From contig JADKBK010000003.1 in NCBI GenBank assembly GCA_016715075.1, forward strand, positions 124,001 to 188,000: DNA of 64,000 nucleotides, in the 5' to 3' direction. Each line of letters opens with the position of its first letter. The first letter of the stretch is position 1. Of the stretch, positions 34,882 to 43,284 are shown piece by piece. A program made the position numbers and the translations under genes. Under the pieces are notes generated by a model that saw only the letters and a list, made by a program, of their open reading frames with translations, was not told the DNA's origin and did not search any database. This DNA comes from Bacteroidales bacterium (GTDB lineage: Bacteria > Bacteroidota > Bacteroidia > Bacteroidales > VadinHA17).

Positions 34882-35784
34882 ATGATGAAAAAGATATTTT
34901 TTATCATACTGACTTTTACAGGAATTCTCCTGACTGTTCCGTTGTCCGCTGCCAGGATTGTTGCAGAAAAGACAGGATCAAAAATTAATGTTACAGTCGG
35001 CGATAAATATTTCACAAGCTATGTTTTTTCAGAAGACGAAAAGTATCCGTTCTTCTTCCCTGTTAACGGACCATTATCAGGTGGTTCAGTCACATCTATG
35101 CGGAACGGCGAATATCCTCATCACAGCTCTCTCTTTTTCGGATGCGACCAGGTCAATGGAGGTAATTACTGGCAGGAGGGTCTGAACAGGGGAAGAATAA
35201 TCTCCCTCAATGCAAAGATTGTAAAACAGGGAGGCGATACAGTAATAATAACAGATGAATGTATCTGGAGCCGCCCTGAGTCAATATCTCCCATAAGAGA
35301 CACCAGAAAAATCATTATTACAGCTCCCGATGGAGCCTCAAGGCAGATAGATATTGTGATCAGAATGGAAATGCTTACGCATGTAACAATTCCTAAGACC
35401 AACCATTCCCTTTTCAGCGTCAGGATGGCTGCAGATCTGTCTGTACTTAACGGTGGGACGATGATTAATGCCGAAGGGTTTAAAAATGAAAAGGAGACAT
35501 TTGGCAAATCTTCACCATGGATGGATTATTACGGCAGAAGAGGCAATACGATTGAAGGGCTGGCTCTATTCCAGCACCCATCCAATCCATGGTTTCCTTC
35601 CCCATGGTTCACACGCGATTACGGATTCATGTCACCAACACCAATGTACTGGCCTGAAAATGGTACCAGCACAGTACTTAAAAAAGGAAGCGTTTTAAAT
35701 CTGCGTTACCGGGTGATTGTCCATACCGGAGATCATAAGGATGCCAAAATAGCAGAAGCTTTCGCAAAATACAAAAGTGAATAA
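34882..35784 (+). CDS. Secreted DUF6807 protein
   Basis: This 300-aa protein has a signal peptide (hydrophobic stretch ending PLSAA) and the DUF6807 (PmoA-like) pattern: FPVNGPLSGGSVTSMRNG, YPHHSSLFFGCDQVNGGNYW (each with conserved His) and FTRDYGFMSPTPMYWPENG. No catalytic function is known to me. It commonly follows Tat-exported Gfo/Idh genes, as here. Start is ATG at 34882; an upstream TTG also is in frame. Conserved His/Asp/Asn residues suggest a periplasmic sugar-modifying or sugar-binding enzyme, but this is inference. Confidence 0.78.
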   Translation: MMKKIFFIILTFTGILLTVPLSAARIVAEKTGSKINVTVGDKYFTSYVFSEDEKYPFFFPVNGPLSGGSVTSMRNGEYPHHSSLFFGCDQVNGGNYWQEGLNRGRIISLNAKIVKQGGDTVIITDECIWSRPESISPIRDTRKIIITAPDGASRQIDIVIRMEMLTHVTIPKTNHSLFSVRMAADLSVLNGGTMINAEGFKNEKETFGKSSPWMDYYGRRGNTIEGLALFQHPSNPWFPSPWFTRDYGFMSPTPMYWPENGTSTVLKKGSVLNLRYRVIVHTGDHKDAKIAEAFAKYKSE

Positions 35785-35800
35785 GTCTTCAAATTCAGGA

Positions 35801-36496
35801 TTAGCGGCCTTTCTGTTCCCTATAAGCACAATCTTTCATATCGCATAAACTGCATCTGTAAGGATTATATCTTACATCAGGTCCGATTCCAATGACGCCG
35901 CTTACCGATTTTACCGGATCCATAAGAGCTGATTCGGTTAATTTTATTCCGCAGAAATTATCTGGTACGAGCCTGAATAATTTATGCTGTTCTGAAACAT
36001 CCCATCCACAATAGCCGGGACTGTATCTGTTTGTAATTTTCTTACCCTGAGCCGAAATTTGTTTTTCAAGTTCACCCTGCATCAGGTCTGTTGCAGCATC
36101 AACAATAATACTGCCTGTGATATCATATATGTATCCGGTCAAAGGGTCTCCATCAGACATGGCTTTTCTGGACCTGATACCAATATCTTCTCCGGCAGTA
36201 CACAGAAAAACAGCCAGAGAACCGGCTTTTTTAAGCTGTCCGAAAAGAATTTTATTGATATTAAAGTTGATTCCGTTAATATTCAGCGACTTATCTGAAC
36301 TGACAAATTCGATATTGTCATATATTATGTATTCAGCCCTGATCTGCCGGAATAATCCTGGCTCATTTAATAAGTCTTTTACAACATTATTTACTATCTC
36401 CCGGTCATCGCCCTCTCCATAGCCTAATACATTTTCAATCTGCTTCAGGTCAACGTGAAGGTCGCTGTAATCAAAATGAAAAGTTGCATGTTTCAT
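35801..36496 (-). CDS. Stand-alone MetH-type cobalamin activation domain protein
   Basis: This 231-aa protein matches the C-terminal reactivation domain of B12-dependent methionine synthase. It shows NRYSPGYCGWDVSEQHKLF (the RYSPGYxxW motif that binds SAM), GIKLTESALMDPVKSVSG, and a Cys-rich end (YRCSLCDMKDCAYR). In MetH this domain regenerates Co(II) cobalamin using SAM and an electron donor. It overlaps the MetV-MetF gene by 4 nt and belongs to the corrinoid methyl-transfer cluster at 35801-39701. Confidence 0.87.
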   Translation of the reverse strand: MKHATFHFDYSDLHVDLKQIENVLGYGEGDDREIVNNVVKDLLNEPGLFRQIRAEYIIYDNIEFVSSDKSLNINGINFNINKILFGQLKKAGSLAVFLCTAGEDIGIRSRKAMSDGDPLTGYIYDITGSIIVDAATDLMQGELEKQISAQGKKITNRYSPGYCGWDVSEQHKLFRLVPDNFCGIKLTESALMDPVKSVSGVIGIGPDVRYNPYRCSLCDMKDCAYREQKGR

Positions 36497-37928
36497 GCAA
36501 GTCCGCTTTCTTTAACAAGTCTCTCAACTATTGCTTCCCAGCCGAGAGTCATAATATGAATTCCCCTTACACCCTGTTTGTTTTTAATCTTATCGATAAA
36601 TTCCAGGGCAATCTGGACGCCCACTTCGGGAGCTGAATCACCAGCTTTTTCCATTCTTTTCAGGATATCGTCAGTCAGTCTGACACCTGGAACTGTTGTA
36701 TGCAGATATTCTGCGATTTTATAGCTTTTCAGGGGAGCGAGTCCAATGAGAATTGCAACCTTATCCAGAACTCCGCGTTTATAAAGTTCTTCCAGCCATG
36801 GATCAAGTCTGTCGGCTTCAAACACCAGGTTTGTCTGAAAGAACTGAGCTCCTGCATTAACCTTCTTCTGATCTTTAATGGCCTGTAATACAGGATCTGA
36901 GGAGAATGGTGATGTAGCGGCTCCCAGGAAAAGCCTGGGTGGTTCCTTCATCCTCCTGCCATCGAGGTATATCCCTTCATCTCTCATCCGTCTTAATATC
37001 CAAAGCATCTGGACTGAGTCTATATCAACGAAATTCATCGAGCTTGTTGGTGAAGGTCCTATCCTTGGATTATCGCCTGAGATGCACAGGACATTTCTGA
37101 TTCCGATCTCATTCAGTCCGACAACGTCTCCCTGGAGTCCGCAACGTGTAGTATCACGGGAGGCTATCTGCAAAATTGGCTCAGCCCCTGCCTTAAGTGC
37201 CACTATGGAGCATGCAATGCTCGACATTTTAGCCCGTGCGGATGAAGAATCTGTGAAGTTGATTGCTGTCACATAAGGTTGAACCAGTTCAATATCCCGT
37301 TTTAGCTTGCCGGTAGCTGATCCTACGGGAGGAGTAACTTCAGTTGCAACCACGAAATCTCCGTTTCTCAGACGTTTTTCAAGCTCTGAAACAGGGCCTC
37401 CGCATGATGAAGGGTGGTACACAGAATCTCCTTTCCACCAATCCGGCTGACGTATTGTTTTAAAAACGCTCTCCCAGACTTCATTTTTCCTGACTTTATC
37501 TTTTGAAAGCACTCCCCCAATAAATTTCCTTGTTCCGACTTTTCGTATCTGTCTCACAACATCGCCCCATGTCTCTGTTCCTACCTTATCCCAGTCGAGT
37601 GGCGGCAAAATCTCGAGAAGAGTTTCTGTTCTGCCGGTCTTCTCCGCCCTTTATATATAGCGTACCAAACACATTTACGTGTCTCATCCACATAGCAGTT
37701 CTTCTCAGGGGTCACTCCTCCGCATGGCCCGTTTCTAATTCCTTTTGGGCATTCCATAGGGCATATGAAAGCTGTTTCCTGCAACAGACAGTTACCACAC
37801 ATGCGGCATCCGAACAGCGGTCCCTTTACGAGAAGTTCTATTTTTGCTAAAGCCCGCCGGCTGAATTTTTCCCGCTTAAAAGGATAGAAGGCTGGCTGCC
37901 ATCTGCGAGCGGGTTTTATTCCAGACAT
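36493..37928 (-). pseudogene. MetV-MetF type methylene-THF reductase, one-base frameshift
   Basis: The N-terminal part (from ATG at 37928) is a Cys-rich MTHFR_C-type module with GCRMCGNCLLQETAFICPMECPKGIRNGPCGG (two Fe-S-type CxxC sets). The C-terminal part is a MetF TIM barrel with VVATEVTPPVGS, INFTDSSSARAKMSS and ISGDNPRIGPSP. One extra G at the GGG run (37647-37649) fuses them into a 478-aa protein of normal length. It reduces methylene-THF to methyl-THF in the methyl branch; in MetVF-type enzymes electrons may enter through Fe-S clusters. Stops at 36493 overlap the activation-domain gene. Sequencing error is likely. Confidence 0.82.
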
Positions 37929-37984
37929 ATTTCTTTTTGATAAATATTCATTAATAAACGGATAAAATGTAAAATTAGCAGGAT

Positions 37985-38128
37985 ATTCTTCGCTTCACTT
38001 CTTTTCGCTCTGAATGACAGTCATTTATGTTTCAGAGGAGGAGGTGGCTGTCGGTCGTGCCGCCAGCCATCTCCTCCTCTCACAAAACTTTCTAAGCAAC
38101 TGTCATTCTGAGCAAAGCGAAGAATCTC
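37985..38128. repeat. Palindromic intergenic repeat (ATTCTTCGCTTC...AATGACAG type)
   Basis: A 16-bp inverted repeat (38035-38050 with 38064-38079, one G-U mismatch, 13-nt loop) lies within longer imperfect arms. The left flank has ATTCTTCGCTTC and TCTGAATGACAG, the right flank has CTGTCATTCTGAGC and GCGAAGAAT. It lies between the MetVF and methyltransferase genes of one cluster. A degenerate copy occurs at 48477. Confidence 0.7.
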
Positions 38129-38171
38129 AAATATTTAGTCAGGCCGCAAAGGTTTATAGTTGGATCTTGTT

Positions 38172-39014
38172 TTAAAGTCCGTTAGCCTGGGAGATTTCAA
38201 CAAATCTTATTGCATAATCATCTCTTCCGAGGATAAGGTCTGAAGCCCGTACCGTTGTGGCTATCTTCTCCGGATTTGCAATAGGACAGGTAAGACCGTT
38301 CATAATGGATAAAGCCATATAAACTGAATTCAGAACCTCCCTGTTTGGCAATCCGAAGGAGATATTGCTTGCCCCCTGGGTTATGTTGAGACCAAGCTTC
38401 TGACGTACAAGCCTGATAGTTTCAAGTGAGACGACACATGGACGGGGATCAGCGCTAACAGCCATGGCGAGCGGATCAATAACCACATCCTCCTCCTTTA
38501 TTCCGGCTTTGACAGCTCTTTCGAGTATCTTCTCAGCGACTGCAAGTCTCTTCTCCGGTTCATATGTAATACCTGAATCATCCATCGCAAGTGCTATAAT
38601 TGCAGCTCCATACTCATGAGCAATAGGCAGAAGGGCATTCATCGATTTCTCCTCACCGTTCACTGAATTTATAAGACACTTTCCGCCTGCCACTTTCAAA
38701 GCTGCTTCAATTGCTTTTGGATTAGGAGAATCCAGACACAGGGGAATATCAAACCTGGCCTTAATAGCCAGTACAGTCTCTGCGAGCAATTTAACATCAT
38801 CTACCCCGGGGAATCCGACATTTACGTCAAGCACATCAGCAGCTGCATTAATCTGCATTTCAGCCAACTCCAGCACATATGCGAAATCACTCTCCTGCAG
38901 TGTTGATACCAGCTTTTTTCTCCTGGTAGGATTTATACATTCCCCAATAATTATTACAGGACCGTCAGTATCAATAATGACTTCCCTGGTATTTCCACGA
39001 AGTATTGTCTTCAT
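38172..39014 (-). CDS. Methyl-THF:corrinoid methyltransferase
   Basis: This 280-aa DHPS-fold TIM barrel has GECINPTRR at about residues 24-32, AADVLDVNVGFPG, LCLDSPNPKA, and GASNISFGLPNRE (pterin-binding). These match the pterin-binding domain of MetH and AcsE. It transfers the methyl group between CH3-THF and a corrinoid protein in the cytoplasm. The corrinoid gene lies 18 bp upstream on the same strand. Dihydropteroate synthase is rejected because the MeTr-specific motifs are present. Confidence 0.85.
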   Translation of the reverse strand: MKTILRGNTREVIIDTDGPVIIIGECINPTRRKKLVSTLQESDFAYVLELAEMQINAAADVLDVNVGFPGVDDVKLLAETVLAIKARFDIPLCLDSPNPKAIEAALKVAGGKCLINSVNGEEKSMNALLPIAHEYGAAIIALAMDDSGITYEPEKRLAVAEKILERAVKAGIKEEDVVIDPLAMAVSADPRPCVVSLETIRLVRQKLGLNITQGASNISFGLPNREVLNSVYMALSIMNGLTCPIANPEKIATTVRASDLILGRDDYAIRFVEISQANGL

Positions 39015-39032
39015 TATTTAAAGGTTATTCAG

Positions 39033-39701
39033 CTAAGCAACGAGAGTCTTCAGGTAATTAACTGCACCCTGCGGATCCGGTGCATAAAAATCTGCGCCGA
39101 TCTTTTCACAATATTCACGGGTAACAGGAGCACCACCTACAAGGATCTTTGAAGAGGCATGCTTTTCCTTAATTGCTGAAACAGTTTTTTTCATGTTCTC
39201 CATAGTAGTGGTAAGCAAAGCAGATAAACCAACTACAGCACCAGGGTGCTCTTCCATAGCGCCCAGGAATTTTTCAGTACTTACATCAACACCAAGGTCA
39301 ATAACTTCCCATCCTCCGCCTTCTATCATCATGGCAACCAAATTCTTGCCAATATCATGAAGGTCACCTGCAACTGTACCTACAATGAATTTACCCTTAC
39401 GTTTGGTTTCGCCTGACTGGAAGAAAGGTTTAAGATGTGCCATTGCACTGTTCATAGCTTTTGCAGCCATAAGCATCTGAGGCACATAAATCTCTTTCTT
39501 TGTAAACTTTTCACCAACTCTTGCCATAGCTGGAACCAGTGCGCTTTCAAGAATTTCATCAGGTCTGACCCCCTCTTCAAGAGCTCTCTTTGCCAACTCA
39601 TCGGCACCATCCTGATCTTTCATGTTTGGAGGGTAGGGAGATACTTTATTAATCTTCCCAAATTCGACACATAGTGCGATTTTTTCAAGAATATCATTCA
39701 T
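39033..39701 (-). CDS. Corrinoid methyl-carrier protein
   Basis: This 222-aa protein has a helical cap (about residues 1-95) and a Rossmann-like B12-binding domain (about 100-222) with DLHDIGKNLV, where H115 is the lower cobalt ligand (DxHxxG), then GLSALLTTT and ILVGGAPVT. It is of the MtaC/MtbC-like type that carries a methyl group as methyl-cobalamin. It is the first gene of the cluster and is followed by the methyl-THF methyltransferase. The upstream 323-bp gap (39702-40024) shows no B12 riboswitch that I can recognise; it is A/T-rich and ends in a structured leader for the divergent TM2 gene. Confidence 0.9.
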   Translation of the reverse strand: MNDILEKIALCVEFGKINKVSPYPPNMKDQDGADELAKRALEEGVRPDEILESALVPAMARVGEKFTKKEIYVPQMLMAAKAMNSAMAHLKPFFQSGETKRKGKFIVGTVAGDLHDIGKNLVAMMIEGGGWEVIDLGVDVSTEKFLGAMEEHPGAVVGLSALLTTTMENMKKTVSAIKEKHASSKILVGGAPVTREYCEKIGADFYAPDPQGAVNYLKTLVA

Positions 39702-39940
39702 AATTTTATCTGTTTAAGAAGAGTTTTTAAAGAAATGATGGCTAATACCTGTTCTGTACTCAAATTAAATCAATTTATTTTGTTTGGAGCCAAATTTATA
39801 TAAATATTTGTGTCAGACATAACTCTCACTAATTTATTTTTTCAGGCAATTGCAGTTTATTCATGAGTTATGCCTAATTGATGCTATTGCTGTTCTGAAT
39901 AAGAATAATTATTACTAAATTGAAAGCGGGAATTAATATA

Positions 39941-40005
39941 TCCCAAAGTGGAGACCAGCTACCACTCTAAAAACGGGGCGGTTTCGAAAAGCCATATGAG
40001 TAGGC
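39941..40005 (+). other. Possible structured 5' leader of the TM2 operon
   Basis: A small stem AGTGG/CCACT (39947-39951 with 39962-39966) encloses AGACCAGCTA. A second element pairs GGC with GCC around GTTTCGAAAA. The GCC at 39991-39993 could instead pair with the GGC at 40003-40005 across CATATGAGTA. Mutually exclusive stems just before the TM2 start suggest a regulatory RNA, but the class is unknown to me. Confidence 0.3.
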
Positions 40006-40024
40006 AAAATAAAATTCTTAATTT

Positions 40025-40411
40025 ATGTACTGCAGAAATTGTGGAAATGAAGTTTCCGATAAAGCCATTATGTGTGTAGCCTGTGGAACTCCGCCAAAAG
40101 CTGGAGAAAAATTCTGTTACAACTGTAAAGCAGAGACCACTCCCAATGCCTCAATTTGTATGAAATGCGGTGTAAGTCTGAAACATGAAGGACAAATCGA
40201 TGGAGAAGGCAAAGACTGGCTGACTACAGTTTTGTTATGCTTCTTCCTTGGTGTTTTTGGTGTTCACAGGTTTTACACCGGACATACCGGAATAGGTGTT
40301 GTACAGCTGCTTACCCTCGGAGGCTGCGGTATATGGGCGCTTATCGACTTTATAATTATTATTGTTGGTAATTTCAAGGATGCCAAAGGAAATTTACTTG
40401 TTAAGAGATAA
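40025..40411 (+). CDS. Zinc-ribbon TM2-domain membrane protein
   Basis: This 128-aa protein has two to three zinc ribbons (CRNCG...CVACG, CYNCK...CMKCG) in residues 1-50. A TM2 domain follows (residues about 65-125, WLTTVLLCFFLGVFGVHRFYTG, then a second helix ending GNF). TM2 proteins are small two-helix membrane proteins of unknown function. The next gene (DUF2752) overlaps its end by 32 nt, so they are translationally coupled. Confidence 0.85.
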   Translation: MYCRNCGNEVSDKAIMCVACGTPPKAGEKFCYNCKAETTPNASICMKCGVSLKHEGQIDGEGKDWLTTVLLCFFLGVFGVHRFYTGHTGIGVVQLLTLGGCGIWALIDFIIIIVGNFKDAKGNLLVKR

Positions 40412-40748
40412 AATTCACTTAAACCTGCTTATTGCCATCGGGATTTTTCTTATTCCCCTGGCTGTCTATTTTATCCCTCCTGAATGGATCATGAATCAGC
40501 ATTCCGTATGCCTCTTCCTGAATATCACAGGCCATGAATGCTATGGCTGCGGCATGACTAGAGCTGTTATTTCCGCTATCCATTTCAGGTTTGATGATGC
40601 CTTTCATTATAACAGGCTTTCCCCTGTTGTTTTACCATTACTTATTTACATTTGGGCTAAAACAATAGTATCTTTGCTGCAGGGAACACAATTTCTCAGA
40701 GTACACAGGAAGAAAAAAATTAATCAGAAACAAACTACTCAATTATGA
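40380..40748 (+). CDS. DUF2752 membrane protein
   Basis: This 123-aa protein has two to three hydrophobic helices and the DUF2752 signature CYGCGMTRA at about residues 50-58, which matches the family's CPxCGxTR motif with Tyr for Pro. Its function is unknown. ATG at 40380 lies inside the TM2 gene end; an earlier in-frame start at 40362 is possible. It overlaps the following beta-propeller gene by 4 nt (ATGA), so TM2, DUF2752 and propeller form one operon. Confidence 0.83.
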   Translation: MPKEIYLLRDKIHLNLLIAIGIFLIPLAVYFIPPEWIMNQHSVCLFLNITGHECYGCGMTRAVISAIHFRFDDAFHYNRLSPVVLPLLIYIWAKTIVSLLQGTQFLRVHRKKKINQKQTTQL

Positions 40749-42268
40749 AATCTTTTATGTTTTTACTGTTGGGCTTTATCTTCAGCTTAGCTTCAGCACA
40801 GAATACCAGTATTGGCATTTTTCAGTCAGGCGCTGACGTAGGTAATCCTAAGAAAGCAGGCTCTGAAGTTTATAATTCATCAGATCAAAGCTATAATATA
40901 AAGGGCGGAGGTTACAACATCTGGTTTGAAAGGGATGAGTTCCACTACCTGTATAACAAAATAAAGGGAGATTTTATCCTCACAGCCAATTTTGAGTTTG
41001 TAGGCAAAGGAACCAATGCCCACAGAAAAACAGGCTGGATGGTAAGAGCTACAACCGAAGACAAATCACCGCATGCCACTGCAACACTTCATGGTGACGG
41101 GCTGACTGTTCTGCAATGGAGGGGAGAAAAAGGCGCCCCAATGAGAGATCCTCAGGATGAGCTTTTTGCTGACACCTCATGGTATAATATAATCCAGGTT
41201 GAGAGATCAGGCAAGACAATAATCATGAGAGCCGCCCATACCGGGGAAGCTTTGCATACGATAGGCTCACATATAATGGAAAACCTTCCCGATGAGGTCC
41301 TTGCAGGATTGTTCGTATGTTCCCATGATCCTGAAGTGATTGAAGAAGCAAGAATTTTTAATGTAAGAATTGACAGACCGGTTAGCGATAATTATGATCC
41401 CGGAAAATCAGGATATCTTGGGTGCAGACTGGAAACAATGAACGTATTTGACGGCAGCAGAAAGGTGATTTTTGAAAAACCAGGCAGGTTTGAAGCACCA
41501 AACTGGATGCCAGATGGCAAAAAGCTTCTCTTTAATATGGATGGTCTTCTGTACAAGATACCGGTAGAAGGTGGTGTCCCGGAGAAACTGAATACAGGTT
41601 CTGCCAATAAAAACAATAATGACCATGGTATATCCTTTGATGGTAAACTGCTTGCAATAAGCAATCACCGTGAAGGACTTCCCGGCGGAGGCTCCTCAGT
41701 GTATGTACTGCCCCTGGCAGGCGGCGAACCGAAGTTGATAACTGAGAATACCCCATCCTATTTTCACGGATGGGCTCCTAATAATAAGGAGTTGGTTTAT
41801 GTTGCCCAGCGCAACGGCGTTCCGGTCTATAATATCTACAAGAATTCGATCAAGGGTGGAAAGGAGGTCGCATTGACAAACAATAAGGCCGGAGAACATG
41901 TTGATGGCTGCGAATACTCTCCCGATGGCAGGTATATCTATTATAACGGAAGCCATACCGGCACCATGCAGCTCTGGCGCATGAAACCAGATGGATCAGG
42001 CAGGGAGCAGATCACCAATGACCAGTATAACAACTGGTTTCCTCACATCTCTCCTGATGGCAAATGGATTGCATTCATTTCATTCGGACAGGAGGTAAGT
42101 CCTAATGACCATCCTTCCTATAAACGAGTAATGCTCAGGTTAATGCCTGTAAATGGTGGTGCACCAAAGACAATTGCATATCTCTACGGCGGACAGGGAA
42201 CAATCAATGTACCCTCATGGTCTCCCGACAGCGAACAAATTGCCTTTGTTAGCAATTCCGGGAAATGA
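40745..42268 (+). CDS. Secreted concanavalin-like / TolB beta-propeller protein
   Basis: This 507-aa protein has a signal peptide (ends LASAQ), an N-terminal DUF1349/LamG-like beta-sandwich (about residues 30-210, with KGDFILTANFEF and RKTGWMVRATTEDKSP), and a C-terminal TolB/PD40 propeller (about 240-500; FEAPNWMPDGKKLLF, GCEYSPDGRYIYYNG, HISPDGKWIAFIS, PSWSPDSEQIAFV). It is likely periplasmic or outer-membrane and binds sugars or peptides. Propeller repeats end abruptly at the stop, so the last blade may be closed by the N-terminal strand. Ligand unknown. Confidence 0.82.
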   Translation: MKSFMFLLLGFIFSLASAQNTSIGIFQSGADVGNPKKAGSEVYNSSDQSYNIKGGGYNIWFERDEFHYLYNKIKGDFILTANFEFVGKGTNAHRKTGWMVRATTEDKSPHATATLHGDGLTVLQWRGEKGAPMRDPQDELFADTSWYNIIQVERSGKTIIMRAAHTGEALHTIGSHIMENLPDEVLAGLFVCSHDPEVIEEARIFNVRIDRPVSDNYDPGKSGYLGCRLETMNVFDGSRKVIFEKPGRFEAPNWMPDGKKLLFNMDGLLYKIPVEGGVPEKLNTGSANKNNNDHGISFDGKLLAISNHREGLPGGGSSVYVLPLAGGEPKLITENTPSYFHGWAPNNKELVYVAQRNGVPVYNIYKNSIKGGKEVALTNNKAGEHVDGCEYSPDGRYIYYNGSHTGTMQLWRMKPDGSGREQITNDQYNNWFPHISPDGKWIAFISFGQEVSPNDHPSYKRVMLRLMPVNGGAPKTIAYLYGGQGTINVPSWSPDSEQIAFVSNSGK

Positions 42269-42272
42269 TTAT

Positions 42273-42340
42273 AACGTAGCGACATGTTGCGACCTGTCCC
42301 TGCAATATTTTAGGGACAGGTCGCGACCTGTCCCTACGTT
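42273..42340. terminator. Palindromic element between convergent genes
   Basis: Outer arms AACGTAG (42273-42279) and CTACGTT (42334-42340) flank a 13-bp perfect inner hairpin (42289-42301 with 42312-42324; GCGACCTGTCCCT). A third half-site GCGACCTGTCCCT recurs at 42323-42335. It lies between a plus-strand and a minus-strand gene and could terminate both, though it also resembles a dispersed repeat. Confidence 0.65.
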
Positions 42341-42347
42341 AACATAA

Positions 42348-43243
42348 TTAACTCGATTGTATTTTTACAAGTCTGTCGCACAGATCTTTCAATCCCTCCT
42401 TTGTATCACCGCCAGGCATCTCGACTGTTGTCCAGCCATGATAACCGATATCATCGAGTGATTTCATTACTGCTGCCCAGTTAACATCTCCCTCGAGCAA
42501 TTTAACCCCAAACCCGGCTCCTTTACCCTGCTTGTCAGCTATCTTACGGCTGTAGTCTTTGATATGAACCTTTGCAAGCCTGTTGCCCAGGATCTTTATC
42601 CATTGTTCAGGCCATCCGTAAGCCATAATATTTCCGCAGTCAAAGTAAAACCGACATATGGACTTTTAAAAAGGTCAACATATGATGCTGCTTCCATCGG
42701 ACTGATCAGGAAATTGTTCCAAACATTTTCAAGGGCTATCTTAACCTTCAGCTTTTCAGCGAGAGGGATGACTTTCCGGATCTCTTCAATGCATCGGTTC
42801 CAGCACTGATCGTAACTCACTGTGTCGGTAACCTTCCCCGGAACCAAAAGGATGGTATCTGCACCATATATACTGGCATCCTCCAGAGTGACTTTAAGAG
42901 CCTCAACACCCAGTTCGCGGATTTTTGGATCGGGGTCCGAGAGCAGATATTTCCAGTGCAGTTCTCCGCATACACTTGGAATAGCAAGCCCTGTTGCATC
43001 CTTTGCTGCAAGAACCTCTTTCCTGTCAAGATGGCTCATAGGTTCAACACCATCAAAGCCAGCTTCCTTTGCTGCCTGGAATTTCTCCATTATTGTCTTT
43101 CCTATGCCTATTCCTCCCCACATGATCCCCTTTTTAAGGGTTCTGGCAGCTGGGGATAAAATATGAGAAATTCCCGGCAGAGAAGCTGTGGAGATCATTG
43201 CTGATGCGAGCATAGCGCTTTTTGAAAATTGTCTTCGGTTCAT
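42348..43243 (-). pseudogene. Tat-type sugar phosphate isomerase/epimerase, one-base frameshift
   Basis: From ATG at 43243 the N-terminus is a Tat-like signal (NRRQFSKSAML). A TIM barrel of the xylose isomerase-like AP-endonuclease-2 family follows, with GFDGVEPMSH and KIALENVWNNFL. It breaks after GFTLTA. One extra T at the run 42647-42650 (minus strand TTTTT) restores YVGFYFDCGNIMAYG and joins the C-terminal half (VHIKDYSRK, GYHGWTTVEMPGG). Corrected length is 298 aa. It lies 41 bp after the stop of the oxidoreductase upstream; both look periplasmic. Family members act on sugars or keto-sugars. Confidence 0.8.
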
Positions 43244-43284
43244 GGTATATCTCTTTGAAAGAAATGTTTATACTGTTTATTGAA

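Noticed and set aside
39702..40024. Cobalamin riboswitch before the corrinoid operon
   Set aside because: GTGGAGACCAGCTACCAC looks faintly like a B12 box but is on the opposite strand, belongs to a small stem, and lacks the rest of the riboswitch.
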